Shown: one piece after another, positions 26,066 to 35,140 of the stretch
Layout of the letters: the number at the start of each line of letters is the position of its first letter
Position numbering within the stretch: the first letter of the stretch is position 1
Assembly (NCBI GenBank): GCA_903932045.1
Contig: CAIZES010000431.1
Span: 1-53,412 of the forward strand
Source: an uncultured Silvanigrella sp.
GTDB taxonomy: Bacteria > Bdellovibrionota_B > Oligoflexia > Silvanigrellales > Silvanigrellaceae
Length of the DNA: 53,412 nucleotides
Direction: 5' to 3'
Notes under the pieces: generated by a model
The model's input: only the letters and a program-made list of their open reading frames with translations
Told to the model about the DNA's origin: nothing
Databases searched by the model: none
Made by a program: the position numbers and the translations under genes

Positions 26066-26243
26066 GGGTTTGCCCCTCACAGTTCAGCGCCTCACAAATG
26101 CACAGCCCGTACATTCTCCGGTGCCCTAGTCTTCACAGAGTCTTTCGGCGTTCGTTTCCGAAACTTGAGGACGCCGTACTGACACCTTTTCATTTTCGAA
26201 AAAAACTGACATGCTCAATTTGCCGAGCATAGGAGAAAACCTT

Positions 26244-27254
26244 TTGATTACTGAATTTGTACACGATACCGTCTTGCGTCAAGAAACTGTCGCCAGCCTT
26301 TTGCCCAGCGTTGAACTCATTCAAACGCTCGGAAAAAACCCTTTGGTTTGGGTCGACTGTACCCTTGGAGGCGCAGGGCACACAATTGCGTATCTAGAAT
26401 GTCTCCGTGAAAATGGTTTCCAAGGACCCGTGCGCATTGTTGGTATCGACAGGGATCCCCATGCCCTTGCCGTAGCAAAGGAGAGAGTTCAGGAGAACAT
26501 CAAAGACGTTTCCAACATCGAATTTCAGCTCATTGCTAGCACCTTTTCCGAAGGAATTCTGCAAATCGAAAATGGCACCGTACATGCGCTTTGTGCCGAT
26601 TTTGGCGTAAGTTCACCACAAATTGACATTGCCGAACGAGGTTTCTCCCTGCGCCACAATGGCCCCTTGGACATGCGCATGAATCCCACACATGGCGAAA
26701 CCGCAAAACAACTTCTGGAAAATTTCAGCGAAAAAGATCTCGCTCGAATTTTTCACTCCTATGGTGAAGAACCACGCGCTCGCAAGTTGGCACAGGCCAT
26801 TGTTTCCGATCGGTCGCGCAACAAAGTCCCTCTTGATTCCACGCATGAATTTGCAAAATATTGCGAGCGGGTTTTGGGATATCACGGCAGCCGAACATCC
26901 CCGGCAACACGCATTTTCCAAGCACTTCGCATTGCTGTAAATGACGAACTGGGAGAAATCGAACGTCTGCTAGACAGAGTTCCCCACGTTGTGGTCCCTC
27001 TTGGAAAAGCAGCATTCATATCCTTTCATTCACTGGAAGACCGCATGGTAAAAGTGGCAATGCGTTTGTGGGAGCGCGGCGGAATTGTTGACGATCAAAC
27101 GCCAATTTTCCCACACATGGTCCCGCCAACTTGGGGACGCGAAACTCCACGCGGCGGAGTTACGCCCACACCAGAAGAACTTCTTCGCAACTCGCGCGCC
27201 CATTCATCCCGACTCCGCATCTTTTGCTTCAATGGGCAAATTCGTTCACAATAG
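26244..27254 (+). CDS. rsmH: 16S rRNA (cytosine1402-N4)-methyltransferase
   Basis: A SAM-dependent enzyme (formerly MraW) that methylates N4 of C1402 in 16S rRNA and is the usual second gene of dcw clusters. Shown by FVHDTVLRQE at the start (family F-H-x-V-L-x-E), the SAM motif DCTLGGAGHT, DFGVSSPQID, the RGFSLRHNGPLDMRM segment and FHSLEDRMVK. The ATG at 26211 lacks an SD. AGGAG at 26231-26235 points to TTG 26244, giving 336 residues, close to the family. A 6-bp hairpin (26211-26230) lies right before that SD. No mraZ precedes it; the divergent LysM gene does. Confidence 0.93.
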   Translation: MITEFVHDTVLRQETVASLLPSVELIQTLGKNPLVWVDCTLGGAGHTIAYLECLRENGFQGPVRIVGIDRDPHALAVAKERVQENIKDVSNIEFQLIASTFSEGILQIENGTVHALCADFGVSSPQIDIAERGFSLRHNGPLDMRMNPTHGETAKQLLENFSEKDLARIFHSYGEEPRARKLAQAIVSDRSRNKVPLDSTHEFAKYCERVLGYHGSRTSPATRIFQALRIAVNDELGEIERLLDRVPHVVVPLGKAAFISFHSLEDRMVKVAMRLWERGGIVDDQTPIFPHMVPPTWGRETPRGGVTPTPEELLRNSRAHSSRLRIFCFNGQIRSQ

Positions 27255-27289
27255 AAGACGAACACCATTTACCAACCTTGGAGTCTCCG

Positions 27290-27583
27290 ATGAAGTTTCC
27301 TCGGATAGATGCGAGCATTGTTTGCTTTGCACTCGTTGTTGTGGCAGCCATCCCAATTGCCACACTTCGTTCGCGAACATATTCCCTTGGGTACGAACTT
27401 GGAAATTTAAAGCAAGAAGAACGTTCTTTAAGACAGCACAATGTTGAACTTAAATCAGCACTAGCGCGAACTCAACGAAACATTCGCGACCGATTCCTAG
27501 GCAATCACGGAACCGACAAAGAAGCAGCCGTTTTAGATCTCCCCACTCAGGAACGCATCATCAATTCCGAATTGAAACGGTAA
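27290..27583 (+). CDS. ftsL: Cell division protein FtsL
   Basis: A 97-residue bitopic protein. A membrane segment at about residues 10-25 (IVCFALVVVAAIPIA) is followed by a short periplasmic coiled coil (LGNLKQEERSLRQHNVELKS). Sequence is poorly conserved in FtsL, so the call rests on topology, size and position between rsmH and ftsI. GGAG lies 7 nt before the ATG. The stop and the next ATG share a base (TAATG), implying coupling. FtsL works with FtsB and FtsQ to activate FtsWI at the septum. Confidence 0.85.
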   Translation: MKFPRIDASIVCFALVVVAAIPIATLRSRTYSLGYELGNLKQEERSLRQHNVELKSALARTQRNIRDRFLGNHGTDKEAAVLDLPTQERIINSELKR

Positions 27584-29466
27584 TGGAAAACATGAAAAAA
27601 GAAAAAACACGAAATCAAAAACAATTAAAACCCTGGCTCAGAATTTATGCCGCGCTGCGAAAGGGAACGGCGCTACTCGGCAATCAGCTCCAATCTCCAC
27701 TTGCCAACGACTACAGCCTTCGCTTCACTATTGTTGGCATTTTTACTGCCATAGGTCTCGCCCTAATGATTGCGCGATATTCCTATTTATCACTTTTGCC
27801 AACGGACCTACACAGTCGCCTGCGTAGCCAAGCTTCCAGACAATTCGAAACCGATGTAACTCTAACCCCAAATCGCGCCGACATTGTTGATAGAAATGGG
27901 CATCCCCTTGCCATTAGCGTGATGCAACCCAGTGTTTTTGTTATTCCAAAAAGACTCCCAAAAAGCTATGCAGAACGAAAAGAAGTTGCACAACAATTAG
28001 GAATTCCACAACGACAAATTGAGGAGCTTGCAAAAACAAACAAAGGCTTTGCCTGGGTACGACGACGGCTTGAGCCTCAAGCATTCGAAAAAATTGGCGA
28101 CCTTTCGGGTTGGAAAGAATTCGCTGGCGTTATCGATGAACCACGGCGTGTTTACCCTGAAAAAGAAATTGCCGCCCACCTTTTGGGCGTTGTGGGCCTC
28201 GATAACTCCGGTTTGGAAGGCGTTGAAGCTGTTTACAATGCACGCCTTAAGGGAGAAACACTGAATGCGAGAGTGATGCGCGATGCACGTGGACGTCTCA
28301 CTCTTATAACCCCTAATGGAGCCGTTCGACCCGAACGCACAACCGCCCCCCTCAAACTTTCAATTGATGTGTCCATTCAATATTTTGCCGAAGAAGAACT
28401 CAAACAAGGGGTTCTGAACGCAAAAGCCAAAGGTGGCAGCGCCGTGGTTATGGACGTTGAAACAGGCGAATTGCTAGCAATTGCAAGCTATCCAACATTC
28501 GATTTAAACACACCACCAGAAGGCGAACCGGAACGCCGACGCTTCCGCCCTATTATGGACGCTTTGGAGCTTGGATCTGTTGTAAAACCCATTTTTATTT
28601 CGCAAGCTCTCGACCGTGGTCTTGTGAAACCCAACGACACCATTTTCTGCGAAAACGGCTCGTTTCCGGTGCCCGGTGGAAAAATTAGGGACGACCACCC
28701 ACACGGACTCATAACTATTGGCGAAGTTATTAAGTACAGTAGTAATATTTGCACCTATAAATTAATGCAAAAGCTTGGACGCCAAGCCTTTTACGAAACG
28801 GTCATCCGCGCAGGATTTGCACGTTCCCCCGGAACAGGTCTTCCGGGGGAGTGGGCCGGACGTATCACGAAACCCGAAAATTGGCGCGAAATGCGCTTTG
28901 CCAACATGGCTTTTGGACAGGGTCTCGCTATTTCGCCATTGCAAATCACTCACGCCATGGCCACCATTGCGGGCGGAGGCATCGACAAAGGTGTCTCAAT
29001 TCTATTTCGTGATCCCACAAAAGCGCCTGATGTTGCGCCACTTCCGCAATACATCAAACCTGAAACCAGCCGCATTATTACGCAAATGATGTCTTCCGTG
29101 GTTGAAGAAGAAGGCGGCACGGGAGGTCGCGCACGCATTCCTGGAGTGAGCGTTGCAGGAAAAACAGGCACCGCCCAAAAGTTTTCGCAAGTCACAAAAT
29201 CTTATTCCGAACGCATCGCTAGTTTTGTGGGTGTTTTGCCCGCAGAAAAACCAAAATTGGCAATTGCAGTGGTTATTGACGAACCCAAAGTACGACCCGC
29301 ATACGGCGGCACTTTGGCGGGCCCAGTATTTGCCAATGTTGGTTCCAAGACGATAAAGTACTTGAACAGTTTGGGTAAGCTGGCATTCGATTTGCGTGAC
29401 GCCGAACAAGAAAAAGCGCATCGCGAACGCCTTGCTCAAAGCAAAAAAACATCGACAACACACTAA
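27583..29466 (+). CDS. ftsI: Septal peptidoglycan transpeptidase FtsI (PBP3)
   Basis: A 627-residue class B penicillin-binding protein. A basic N-terminus and one membrane anchor (about 45-70) precede the pedestal domain. In the transpeptidase domain SVVK (nucleophile Ser about 331), SSN (about 386) and KTG (about 526) are all present. No PASTA repeats follow. It cross-links septal peptidoglycan together with FtsW. It overlaps the ftsL stop by one base. Confidence 0.95.
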   Translation: MENMKKEKTRNQKQLKPWLRIYAALRKGTALLGNQLQSPLANDYSLRFTIVGIFTAIGLALMIARYSYLSLLPTDLHSRLRSQASRQFETDVTLTPNRADIVDRNGHPLAISVMQPSVFVIPKRLPKSYAERKEVAQQLGIPQRQIEELAKTNKGFAWVRRRLEPQAFEKIGDLSGWKEFAGVIDEPRRVYPEKEIAAHLLGVVGLDNSGLEGVEAVYNARLKGETLNARVMRDARGRLTLITPNGAVRPERTTAPLKLSIDVSIQYFAEEELKQGVLNAKAKGGSAVVMDVETGELLAIASYPTFDLNTPPEGEPERRRFRPIMDALELGSVVKPIFISQALDRGLVKPNDTIFCENGSFPVPGGKIRDDHPHGLITIGEVIKYSSNICTYKLMQKLGRQAFYETVIRAGFARSPGTGLPGEWAGRITKPENWREMRFANMAFGQGLAISPLQITHAMATIAGGGIDKGVSILFRDPTKAPDVAPLPQYIKPETSRIITQMMSSVVEEEGGTGGRARIPGVSVAGKTGTAQKFSQVTKSYSERIASFVGVLPAEKPKLAIAVVIDEPKVRPAYGGTLAGPVFANVGSKTIKYLNSLGKLAFDLRDAEQEKAHRERLAQSKKTSTTH

Positions 29467-29476
29467 CGGAAACAAC

Positions 29477-31162
29477 ATGGGCACGAACAAACAACAAAGC
29501 GAAATGGAAACTGAAATTTCTTTTCGAACAACATTCCAAAGCGCAATAAAAACGTTGAAAGAAAATAATGCGCTCTGTGAAGAACAAAATATTCAGAATA
29601 CAGAAGCAGCGGTTTTTCGAATCTGCTGGGACACACGACTTCTCCCGTCAAACGAAAACGTTCTTTTCCTTGCGCGAAAAGGAGTTCATTTCGACGGCCA
29701 CTCACTTGCCGAAGAGTTCTTACAGCGTGGTTTTGCGGTTGTTGGAGAGCGCTGTGCCATTATGCGACATATGCGCGAACAAGGACGCAACGAAGAAACC
29801 ATTCAAACGCTCATGGCAAACCCAAAACTTTTGTGCGTTCACGACAGCGAAAATGCCCTCAAAATTCTACTCAACTCCGCTCTAGAATTTCACCCACACA
29901 ATTTGAGTTCCATTGCTATTACGGGCACCAGTGGAAAAACCAGCACAACGCAAATTACAGCATTTTTGTGGAACAAACTTTCCAACGCCGCTGTTTTGCG
30001 TCTGGGAACTTTGGGCATTCAAATGGGAGAATCGCTTTGGGATGGAAGTTTTCCAACAATGCCCGACTATCCCGGATTTCTGACAGCACTCACAGCGGCA
30101 CACCGGAATAATATTCACCAATGCGTTTTCGAGGCCACATCCCATGGTCTTGTTGGCAAACGCCTTGGCGACTGGGAAGTTGACATCGCCATATTCACAA
30201 ATCTTTCGCAAGACCATCTCGATTTTCACAAAACCATGGCCAGCTACCGTTCTTGCAAAGGAATTCTTTTTGAAAAACACCTCGCGCCAAATGGCACAGC
30301 CATTGTAAACACCGACGATCCGGAGTGGACATACTTCGCAAATAGACTCCGTCACAGCGCACAGAAACTGATTGGATTTGGTTCTCCCAAACAACGTGTC
30401 ACGTTTTTTGAAAGTGTAAAAGAATCTCCCAGAGAGCCTCATTTTTTAGAAATTTCAGACACAATTTCAGATCACAAGGGAATACGAGGGGCCTGGCGTT
30501 TATTTGGTGCAAATTCCCTCGTTGAAGAAGTTGATTTTGAATGTCCTTTGCTGGGAGCATTTCAACATCACAATTTAGCGGCATCCGTGGCAGCCATGCT
30601 CTGTAAAGGGTTTTCGCTCAAACAAATTTCGCTTCATTGCTCTCTTGTGCCCGGAATTCCTGGACGATTGGAACATGTGGTAGAAGCCTCGGTTGCGCCC
30701 CACCCCGTTGTTCTCGTAGACTACGCGCACAAACCCGATGCCCTCGAAAAAACCCTTCAAACACTCAAAAATATTACGCCACCAGGGGCACAACTCATTA
30801 GCGTTTTTGGATGTGGCGGCGACAGAGATACAAGCAAACGACCCATTATGGGAGAGATATCATCACGTATCGCAGATATCAGCATTGTAACATCCGACAA
30901 CCCGCGCACCGAAAATGCAAATACAATTGTTAATGAAGTCATGGCTGGCATTCCACAAAACTCTAGAGCTCGCCCAATCGTTGACCGACGCGAGGCTATT
31001 TTTGAAGCTCTTCGCGAAGCTAAAGCAAACGATGTCGTGGTTATTTCTGGAAAAGGGCACGAAGATTATCAAATCATTGGTACTCAAAAATATCCGTTTA
31101 GCGACTTTGACATTGCCCGATGCGCCCTGAAAGCAATATTTCAAAAGCAAAAGAAGGAGTAA
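29477..31162 (+). CDS. murE: UDP-MurNAc-tripeptide synthetase MurE
   Basis: A 561-residue ATP-dependent ligase adding the third stem-peptide residue. P-loop GTSGKTSTTQ lies near 148-157. DNPRTENAN near the C-terminus is the motif that in other MurE enzymes marks meso-diaminopimelate specificity. It is some 60 residues longer than E. coli MurE, mainly at the N-terminus. The frame is open to 29396, but only the ATG at 29477 lies clear of ftsI; its SD (GGAAA) is weak. In most dcw clusters murF follows; here mraY starts 9 bp later. Confidence 0.95.
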   Translation: MGTNKQQSEMETEISFRTTFQSAIKTLKENNALCEEQNIQNTEAAVFRICWDTRLLPSNENVLFLARKGVHFDGHSLAEEFLQRGFAVVGERCAIMRHMREQGRNEETIQTLMANPKLLCVHDSENALKILLNSALEFHPHNLSSIAITGTSGKTSTTQITAFLWNKLSNAAVLRLGTLGIQMGESLWDGSFPTMPDYPGFLTALTAAHRNNIHQCVFEATSHGLVGKRLGDWEVDIAIFTNLSQDHLDFHKTMASYRSCKGILFEKHLAPNGTAIVNTDDPEWTYFANRLRHSAQKLIGFGSPKQRVTFFESVKESPREPHFLEISDTISDHKGIRGAWRLFGANSLVEEVDFECPLLGAFQHHNLAASVAAMLCKGFSLKQISLHCSLVPGIPGRLEHVVEASVAPHPVVLVDYAHKPDALEKTLQTLKNITPPGAQLISVFGCGGDRDTSKRPIMGEISSRIADISIVTSDNPRTENANTIVNEVMAGIPQNSRARPIVDRREAIFEALREAKANDVVVISGKGHEDYQIIGTQKYPFSDFDIARCALKAIFQKQKKE

Positions 31163-31171
31163 ATCGTTCGT

Positions 31172-32308
31172 ATGCTACATTTCCTTTTTGTAAAACTCAT
31201 TCAATACAATCACGATACCTTCGGATTTCTCAATGCTCTTTTGTATTTGTCGAGCCGTGCCATTCTTGCTCTTGTAACCGCAATTTTAATTTCAATGGCC
31301 TTGTATCCGCCAGTCATTCGCTGGCTACGGGCACTGAAAGCAGGCCAACCCATTCGCACTCTTGGGCCCGAAAGTCACTTCGAAAAAAAAGGCACTCCAA
31401 CCATGGGTGGCCTCGTGATCTTGTTCTCTCTGCTACTGAGTGCAATGCTTTGGATGGACATCACAAATCGCCATCTTTGGACCCTCACAATTGTCACTGT
31501 GGGTTTTGGTTTAGCCGGATTTTTGGACGACTTTCTCAAAATCACGAAAAAGAATACTCAAGGACTCCCGGGCCGATACAAGATGATAATCCTAGGCGGA
31601 TTTGGAATGGCGGCACTGGGGTGGCACCATTGGGCCGCTCTTCAAACCGGACTTCCGCACATTTCAGTAAAAGCAGCAACCGAACTCGTTTTGCCTTTCA
31701 TAAAAGTCAAATCCAGCACAGCATCAATTGCATGGGATCTTGGGTGGTGGTATTTGCCTTTTGGTTTGCTTGTTCTAGTAGGAACAAGTAACGCCGTTAA
31801 TCTCACCGATGGTTTGGATGGTCTCGTTATTGGTCCTGTTCTCACGTGCTCCGTTGCCTTCCTTGCTCTATCCTATGTCACAGGAAACGTGATTGTTGCA
31901 AAATATCTTTACTATCATACCGTACCCGGTTCTGGCGAAATTGTAGTATTTCTCGCGGCCCTCATTGGCAGTTCCGTTGGCTTTTTATGGTTTAACACAT
32001 GGCCTGCACAAGTTTTTATGGGCGACTCTGGCGCATTGCCGTTGGGCGGCATTTTGGGTGCCATCGCCATTATCACCGGCCACGAAATTCTACTCATTTT
32101 AATGGGCGGCGTTTTTGTGGTTGAAGCCGTTTCCGTTATCATTCAAGTTGCATCGTTCAAGCTTACGGGAAAACGTGTTTTTAAAATGGCTCCTATTCAC
32201 CACCATTACGAAAAAAAAGGATGGCCGGAACAAAAAATAACAGTCCGCATGTGGATCATAAGCCTCATGCTTGCCCTGCTTTCAATGCTCACACTTAAAC
32301 TTCGATGA
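31172..32308 (+). CDS. mraY: Phospho-MurNAc-pentapeptide transferase MraY
   Basis: A 378-residue polytopic enzyme that transfers phospho-MurNAc-pentapeptide to undecaprenyl phosphate, forming lipid I. About ten membrane segments. Hallmarks include TPTMGG, GFLDDFLKI (the DD pair), NLTDGLDGL, and the C-terminal MAPIHHHYEKKGWPE. AAGGAG lies 12 nt before the ATG, an unusually long gap. Eight bases separate it from the murD start. Confidence 0.97.
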   Translation: MLHFLFVKLIQYNHDTFGFLNALLYLSSRAILALVTAILISMALYPPVIRWLRALKAGQPIRTLGPESHFEKKGTPTMGGLVILFSLLLSAMLWMDITNRHLWTLTIVTVGFGLAGFLDDFLKITKKNTQGLPGRYKMIILGGFGMAALGWHHWAALQTGLPHISVKAATELVLPFIKVKSSTASIAWDLGWWYLPFGLLVLVGTSNAVNLTDGLDGLVIGPVLTCSVAFLALSYVTGNVIVAKYLYYHTVPGSGEIVVFLAALIGSSVGFLWFNTWPAQVFMGDSGALPLGGILGAIAIITGHEILLILMGGVFVVEAVSVIIQVASFKLTGKRVFKMAPIHHHYEKKGWPEQKITVRMWIISLMLALLSMLTLKLR

Positions 32309-32315
32309 GGATTTT

Positions 32316-33884
32316 ATGACACTCGTACCGAATTTAGATGGTTGTCGTGTTTGGGTTGCCGGAGCCGCAAGAAGCGGTATTGGCGCTGCACAGATCCTTA
32401 AAAATTTAGGTGCCAGTGTATTCGTTAGCGACTCCGCTTCTATTCCGGAAGAATCAAAGACGCTTCTTCAATCTCTAAACATTGAATTTGAAGAAAACGG
32501 ACATTCATTTGATCAATTCGAACTTGAAGCAAAATTACTTGTTATTTCTCCTGCAATTTTGCTCGATCGCGGGCTCGCATTACATGCTCGTAAGCACAAA
32601 ATTCCCATCGTAAGCGAAATTGAAGTCACGTCTTGGATTGTGGCACACAGCAAAATTTGCGGCATAACAGGAACAAATGGAAAAAGCACAACAACGCACT
32701 ATTTGGCACAGTTGCTGGATCGCGGTGGATTAAAAGGCGTCGCCTGCGGTAATATTGGCAAAGCATTTTCGGTTGCCACCAAAGAAAATTCAGACGCCAC
32801 CTTCGCAGTTGAGCTTTCCAGCTATCAGCTCGAATCTACTTACTCTCTTCGTCCAAAAACAACAATTCTTCTCAATTTGCAGCTCGATCATCAAGCCCGA
32901 TACGAAAACCTAGACGACTATTTAAAAGCAAAGTGGCGCATTGTTCTTCTCACTGCCGATGACGGAATTGCATGCATCGATTCCGATTGTTTTGAGCACG
33001 CCGTTAAAATGGGACTTCCACTTCCGCGCGCACAAGTGATTCTTCTAAATTCTCTTCCCGAAGTGCAAAAAGAAACCCCGGAAGCAATTGTGAATTATTT
33101 GCGCTTTGGTCAAAACCTTCCTGTGGCTTTATATCACGACTTGCGCAAAACACCTGGCATCGAAATTTTTTGTTCAAATACTTTTGGCTACGCTATTGCA
33201 CAAATATTGTCTGATCGGAGTCTCAAAATCACGGTAAAGTCAGAAACCATTGACGCAGAATTTCACGTTCGAACCCCTTGTTTACCTGGGGAGCACAACG
33301 CAAAAAATATTCTTGCCGCAAGTGTGGCTGCCCTTGCCATGGGTGTTTCTGTCGAAACCATACGCGTTCAATGGGAGCACGATTTTACCCAATACCAACA
33401 TCTTGCTCACCGTTTGGAAAATATTGGCGACAAAAACTCCCAGTTTCTCACTTCCGAAGAAAAAATCCGCAAAGTTGCAATTGTGAACGACTCTAAAGCC
33501 ACCAACGTGGAAAGCGTTATAGTTGCACTCAAATCATACGACAAACCCTTGCGTGTCCTGGTGGGCGGCGATCCCAAAGGTGAGAGTTTTGCGCCCCTAG
33601 CTGCGTTTGTTGGCAAAAGAGTTATAAAATTCTATCCTTTTGGAAAGGCTGGCCAAGAAATCTTTGACGACATCAATCCAATAGCATCCAAGCATGTTGC
33701 TCCGGTTTCAAAGTCGCTTTTTGATGCCGCCCAAACAGCGCTTAACGAATCCAACGATGGAGAAATTATCCTTCTATCGCCTTCATGTGCCAGCTTCGAC
33801 GAATTCAAAAATTTCGAACACCGCGGCGATATGTTCCGAACATGGGCAAAAGAACGTTTGGTATCTGGAGAAAATCCGTCGTGA
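32316..33884 (+). CDS. murD: UDP-MurNAc-L-alanine:D-glutamate ligase MurD
   Basis: A 522-residue Mur ligase. It starts with a Rossmann-like VWVAGAARSGIGAAQIL, then P-loop GITGTNGKSTTT, central ELSSYQLE, LDHQARYENLDDY, and C-terminal NDSKATNVES and LLSPSCASFDEFKNFEHRGD, all typical of MurD. About 80 residues longer than E. coli MurD, from inserts in the central part. GAGGA lies 5 nt before the ATG at 32316; upstream in-frame starts lie inside mraY. Its TGA overlaps the GTG start of ftsW. Confidence 0.95.
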   Translation: MTLVPNLDGCRVWVAGAARSGIGAAQILKNLGASVFVSDSASIPEESKTLLQSLNIEFEENGHSFDQFELEAKLLVISPAILLDRGLALHARKHKIPIVSEIEVTSWIVAHSKICGITGTNGKSTTTHYLAQLLDRGGLKGVACGNIGKAFSVATKENSDATFAVELSSYQLESTYSLRPKTTILLNLQLDHQARYENLDDYLKAKWRIVLLTADDGIACIDSDCFEHAVKMGLPLPRAQVILLNSLPEVQKETPEAIVNYLRFGQNLPVALYHDLRKTPGIEIFCSNTFGYAIAQILSDRSLKITVKSETIDAEFHVRTPCLPGEHNAKNILAASVAALAMGVSVETIRVQWEHDFTQYQHLAHRLENIGDKNSQFLTSEEKIRKVAIVNDSKATNVESVIVALKSYDKPLRVLVGGDPKGESFAPLAAFVGKRVIKFYPFGKAGQEIFDDINPIASKHVAPVSKSLFDAAQTALNESNDGEIILLSPSCASFDEFKNFEHRGDMFRTWAKERLVSGENPS

Positions 33885-35140
33885 ATCACAACGAAAGCTT
33901 TTCTCATTCAAAAAAAGATGCGAGTGACTCCTCACAAAAAAACTCTCAAGGAATTGAGAATAACACCGAGAAACTCAGTCTATTTTTGCTTTATGGCGGG
34001 CAAACTCTTTGGTTCCCTGTTTTAGCGCTCACCGCCTTGGGACTGCTTTTCGTTTACAGTTCATCAAGCGTCTATGCTTCACAAAAATATGGCGATGAGT
34101 ATCTCTTCTTCAAAAAACAACTCTTGTTTCTGGTGCCGGCCCTGTTTATGGGCTTCCTGGGCATGCGAGTGCGCATTTCTTTTTTGGATCGCTATGCTGG
34201 CCGTATTTTTATGGGTGCACTCATAGCCACGCTCCTCACACGCGCGCCAATTATCGGAAAAAAAGTTCTTGGCGCTGCGCGTTGGATTCAAATTGCTGGA
34301 TTCCAAATTCAACCTAGCGAATTTTTGAAAATTGCAACCGTTCTTTTCGCTTCCTATTTGCTTTCGAAAAACCCGCGAAAAATTGCGCATCTATGGCCAA
34401 TTCCACTAGCATTTGGAGCCCTCCTTATGCAACCCGACTTTGGATCAACCATGATCTTGGTGATGGGTTTGGCAGCGCTCATCTTTTTGCATGGAATCCC
34501 CTATCGCTTTTTCATTGCTGGCACCCTTGCTTTTCTGCCACTTATTGGCGGAATTATGATTGCGGCCCCCTACCGCATGCGACGTCTTATCACATTTTTA
34601 GATCCCTTTGCCGATCCCCTGGGAGCCGGTTTTCAGGTGATTCAAAGTTTTGTTGCCATTGCCAACGGGGGCTTATTCGGAAAAGGTCTTGGTGGTAGCC
34701 AACAGAAACTTTTCTTCTTACCAGAAGCGCACACCGACTTCATTCTGGCAGTTATTGCCGAAGAAATGGGTTTTTCTGGAGTTGTTGTTGTTGCTGGCGT
34801 ATATGCTCTTCTTTTTATCACCATTCTTCAATTTCTTAAAAAGGTACGCAGTCATCGCGAACGGCTCTTGGGAGCTGGAATTTTTGCTATGCTCGCTGCG
34901 TCAACCATTGTCAATATGGGGGTTGTTGCGGGTTTGTTGCCCACAAAAGGACTGCCGTTACCCTTTGTGTCCTCGGGTGGTTCCTCTCTTTTGGCGTCGT
35001 TTTTTATGATGGGACTTCTTTCGCAAATCTATAGGAATACAATCTTAGCAAACTCTGCAGCAAAAGATGAATCCGTATCCAAAACTTCTGCTTACCGACT
35101 CAACCGCCTTCCCAATTTAAAGGTAGAAACAGATGTTTGA
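33881..35140 (+). CDS. ftsW: Septal glycosyltransferase FtsW
   Basis: A 419-residue SEDS-family polymerase with about ten membrane segments and a polar N-terminal tail of about 35 residues. SEDS features seen: GAARWIQIAGFQIQPSEFLK, QPDFGSTM, GLGGSQQKLFFLPEAHTDFI and LPFVSSGGSS. The frame continues upstream inside murD. The GTG at 33881 overlaps the murD stop (GTGA), has GGAGAAA upstream and gives the normal length, so it is taken as the start. It polymerises septal glycan with FtsI. Confidence 0.94.
   Translation: MNHNESFSHSKKDASDSSQKNSQGIENNTEKLSLFLLYGGQTLWFPVLALTALGLLFVYSSSSVYASQKYGDEYLFFKKQLLFLVPALFMGFLGMRVRISFLDRYAGRIFMGALIATLLTRAPIIGKKVLGAARWIQIAGFQIQPSEFLKIATVLFASYLLSKNPRKIAHLWPIPLAFGALLMQPDFGSTMILVMGLAALIFLHGIPYRFFIAGTLAFLPLIGGIMIAAPYRMRRLITFLDPFADPLGAGFQVIQSFVAIANGGLFGKGLGGSQQKLFFLPEAHTDFILAVIAEEMGFSGVVVVAGVYALLFITILQFLKKVRSHRERLLGAGIFAMLAASTIVNMGVVAGLLPTKGLPLPFVSSGGSSLLASFFMMGLLSQIYRNTILANSAAKDESVSKTSAYRLNRLPNLKVETDV

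Noticed and set aside
31141-31171. A hidden murF between murE and mraY
   Set aside because: Only 9 bp separate the two genes and both are complete, so murF is truly absent from this position.
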